From Candidatus Baltobacteraceae bacterium (GTDB taxonomy: Bacteria > Vulcanimicrobiota > Vulcanimicrobiia > Vulcanimicrobiales > Vulcanimicrobiaceae): 64,000 nt of DNA. The stretch lies in contig DATBTN010000073.1 in NCBI GenBank assembly GCA_036559195.1, positions 23,322-87,321 on the forward strand. Direction: 5' to 3'. The position numbers and the translations under genes were made by a program. Shown here piece after piece: positions 62,406 to 64,000 of the stretch (the first letter of the stretch is position 1; every line of letters starts with the position of its first letter). Below the pieces are notes generated by a model. It saw nothing but the letters and a program-made list of their open reading frames with translations. It was not told the origin of the DNA and did not search any database.

Positions 62406-62690
62406 CTACCAGTCCCCCATGCGATCTTCGTCGACTTCACCTTCAAAGGCAATCGTGCCGGCCGGCATGACGGCGGCCACGACCGGCACGTCTTCGTAGC
62501 GAATCGCACCGCGGTGCGCGATCTCTACGGAGCGTTCGTAGATGGCGCAATAACGCTCCAGCACGTCCGGACTGCAGAGTACGCGCAACGGGCGCACGTG
62601 ATAGAGCTGCTGGAAACCCGCGAAGGCGCGCTCGAATTCGGGCGCCGAGAATTGGCGGCCCAAACGAGCTTCGCGACGGACGTGTTCCAG
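62406..62690 (-). CDS. Small hypothetical protein with CTG start
   Basis: 94 aa from CTG 62690 ([19 protein letters not shown]...), or 85 aa from TTG 62663. AAGGAG at 62696-62701 is 5 nt before the CTG, whereas TTG has none; the helix from residue 1 would also be complete. It contains one pair of cysteines ([11 protein letters not shown]). No known family. It is divergent from folD with 22 bp between starts and abuts the tlpA-like gene. Confidence 0.6.
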   Translation of the reverse strand: MEHVRREARLGRQFSAPEFERAFAGFQQLYHVRPLRVLCSPDVLERYCAIYERSVEIAHRGAIRYEDVPVVAAVMPAGTIAFEGEVDEDRMGDW

Positions 62691-62712
62691 GGGTGCTCCT
62701 TCTAACGGACGA

Positions 62713-63585
62713 ATGCGCGTTGCCGTGCCGGCTCAGATTCTTGACGGGCGAAGCGTCGCCGCCGATCTACGCGTCGAACTCTCTACTCGCAGTAGTGCGC
62801 TGCGCGATGCGGGGATTCATCCCAGACTCGTCATCGAACTTATCGGAGAAAACGAGTCGAGCTTGGCGTACGTTCGCAACCTCGTGAAGACCGGGGAGCG
62901 CGTCGGCATCGCCGTCCACGTGGACGAGTTGCCGGAGCGTACGTCCGCCGCGACCCTGCGCGAGCGGCTCGACCGCCTGCGTGACGATCCAAGCGTACAC
63001 GGCGTCATGCTGCAGCAGCCGCTTCCGTCGCACCTCTCGATTCGCGAGATCGCGGATGCGATTCCGGTTCACAAAGACGTCGACGGCACGCACCCGACCA
63101 ATCAAGGCAATCTCGCCTTCGGCAGCGGCACGGAGTTCGTGCCCGCGACGCCCGCGGCCGTGATGTTGTTGCTCGAGCGCAGCCCGCATTGGCCGCTCTC
63201 CGGCCGCAAGGCCGTCATGATCGGGCGCTCGGTCGTAGTGGGAGCGCCCGTCGCGATGCTGATGCTCGCAAACGACGCCACCGTAACGGTGCTGCACAAA
63301 GAATCGCACAGTCTGCAGCCCTATCTGCGCATGGCCGAGATCGTCGTCGTCGCGACCGGCGTTCCGGGGTTGATCGGCGGCGCCGACATCGCGCCCGGCG
63401 CGACGGTTATCGACGTCGGAACGACGGTGGTCGACGGAACGCTCAAAGGCGACGTCGACTTCGCATCGGCCGTCAAAGTTGCCGGTTCCATCACCCCGGT
63501 TCCCGGCGGCGTCGGCCCCGTCACCAACGTCGCCCTCCTACGCAACGTCATCAAAGCCGCCGAACACCCCTCGCCATCACGCTGA
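62713..63585 (+). CDS. folD: FolD-like methylenetetrahydrofolate dehydrogenase/cyclohydrolase, active-site Lys replaced
   Basis: 290 aa, full-length FolD fold. Conserved: Tyr53 (SSLAYVRN), QQPLP (Gln), KDVDGTHP, MIGRSVVVGAP (NADP loop), ITPVPGGVGPVT. The family catalytic lysine (YVxxK) is leucine 57 (YVRNLVK). In studied FolD enzymes this Lys is essential for the cyclohydrolase step, so this copy may keep only dehydrogenase, or be a divergent lineage. PCTP is PATP here. The start ATG 62713 faces the 94-aa gene. If it is the only FolD in the genome, a separate cyclohydrolase such as FchA is expected elsewhere. Confidence 0.9.
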   Translation: MRVAVPAQILDGRSVAADLRVELSTRSSALRDAGIHPRLVIELIGENESSLAYVRNLVKTGERVGIAVHVDELPERTSAATLRERLDRLRDDPSVHGVMLQQPLPSHLSIREIADAIPVHKDVDGTHPTNQGNLAFGSGTEFVPATPAAVMLLLERSPHWPLSGRKAVMIGRSVVVGAPVAMLMLANDATVTVLHKESHSLQPYLRMAEIVVVATGVPGLIGGADIAPGATVIDVGTTVVDGTLKGDVDFASAVKVAGSITPVPGGVGPVTNVALLRNVIKAAEHPSPSR

Positions 63586-63591
63586 ACCCGT

Positions 63592-64000
63592 GCGAAGCAC
63601 GAGCCTGCCGCCCTTCGACAGGCTCAGGATGACAACAATCGGGGGACTTGTCATGCTGAGCTTGTCGAAGCATGAGCTTGTCGAAGCATGAGCTTGTCGA
63701 AGCATGAGCTCGTCGAAGCATGAGCTTGTCGAAGCATGAGCGTGTCGTCCTTCGACAGGCTCAGGATGACAATGGTTTTTTTTGTCATGCTGAGCTTGTC
63801 GAAGCATGAGCTTGTCGAAGCATGGGCGTGTCGTCCTTCGACAGGCTCAGGATGACAGCAACGAGGACTTGTCATGCTGAGCTTGTCGAAGCATGGGCGT
63901 GTCGTCCTTCGACAGGCTCAGGATGACAGCAACGAGGGACTTGTCATGCTGAGCTTGTCGAAGCATGGGCGTGTCGTCCTTCGACAGGCTCAGGATGACA
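63592..64000. repeat. Second palindromic/tandem repeat field, cut by window edge
   Basis: About 409 bp after folD with no gene. A 16-bp unit (AGCTTGTCGAAGCATG) is tandemly repeated five times near 63656-63740, with pairs later. From about 63783 a ~70-bp composite unit (left arm TGTCATGCTGAGCTTGTCGA, right arm CCTTCGACAGGCTCAGGATG) recurs three times or more, each a long hairpin. Apparent reading frames here (CFDKL repeats) are by-products of the repeat. Confidence 0.88.

Noticed and set aside
63577..63875. Two overlapping small frames with CFDKL repeats
   Set aside because: They translate the palindromic repeat field; no start signals and no independent support.

Overview
The window is a gene-dense, GC-rich (roughly 60-65% by eye) bacterial chromosome segment. 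It has about 60 protein genes, one tRNA-Pro and short intergenic gaps, many of them with GTGA/ATGA stop-start overlaps. The cell is a diderm: it encodes an outer-membrane barrel protein, a TolC-type channel with a periplasmic adaptor, and many lipoproteins. The miaB-mutS-mutL-miaA-hfq order, copper-amine-oxidase-type stalk domains and many Pro-rich secreted proteins would fit a lineage such as Eremiobacterota (WPS-2). That placement is an inference from gene style, not from a marker-gene tree. No prophage, CRISPR array or complete insertion sequence was seen.

Layout. 1-4.6 kb: the 5' part of uvrC, a divergent SF2 helicase, DedA, a stand-alone Clp-N protein and tRNA-Pro(CGG). 4.7-9.3 kb: an ion-homeostasis block with two TrkA proteins, a double KdpD-N/Usp protein lacking a kinase domain, and a convergent CPA1 antiporter. 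9.3-19.2 kb: a minus-strand operon miaB-mutS-mutL-miaA-hfq-dapF-GNAT-radical SAM, preceded by a PEGA protein. 19.3-22.7 kb: der-plsY-efp-tauE. 22.7-27.7 kb: an orphan IstA-like HTH protein, clpP, NIPSNAP, VOC and 77-aa genes, infA, fumC and an SprT-like protease. 27.7-31.6 kb: a TPR protein, tandem M55 D-aminopeptidases, an MFS exporter with a near-consensus promoter, and a small membrane protein. 31.6-32.1 kb: a palindromic/tandem repeat field. 32.1-37.8 kb: a homocitrate/isopropylmalate-synthase-like enzyme, a type II NADH dehydrogenase, an M50 protease, an unknown protein and a GT87-like protein.

37.8-48.3 kb: an unusual minus-strand operon of adaptor, TolC, a two-domain siroheme-decarboxylase-like protein and four tandem family-5 substrate-binding lipoproteins, with no permease or ATPase. 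48.5-52.2 kb: a thioesterase, a stalk-domain/beta-barrel protein with a long leader and strong terminator, and two paralogous secreted 'DEYFG' proteins. 52.2-59.6 kb: nitrilase, beta-propeller, phosphodiester glycosidase, TldD and TldE. 59.7-64 kb: a propeller lipoprotein, a TlpA-like thioredoxin operon, folD and a second repeat field.

The least expected theme is initiation. Four genes whose coding frames are convincing have no in-frame ATG, GTG or TTG early enough to include their conserved N-terminus or signal peptide: infA (ATA/ATC), the KdpD-like gene (GTA, one transition from a GTGA overlap), one substrate-binding lipoprotein (CTG) and a 94-aa gene (CTG). Each has a Shine-Dalgarno-like sequence at suitable spacing from the proposed codon. 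Other points of interest are a FolD whose catalytic lysine position is leucine, two divergent genes whose 5' ends overlap, and the permease-less binding-protein array.
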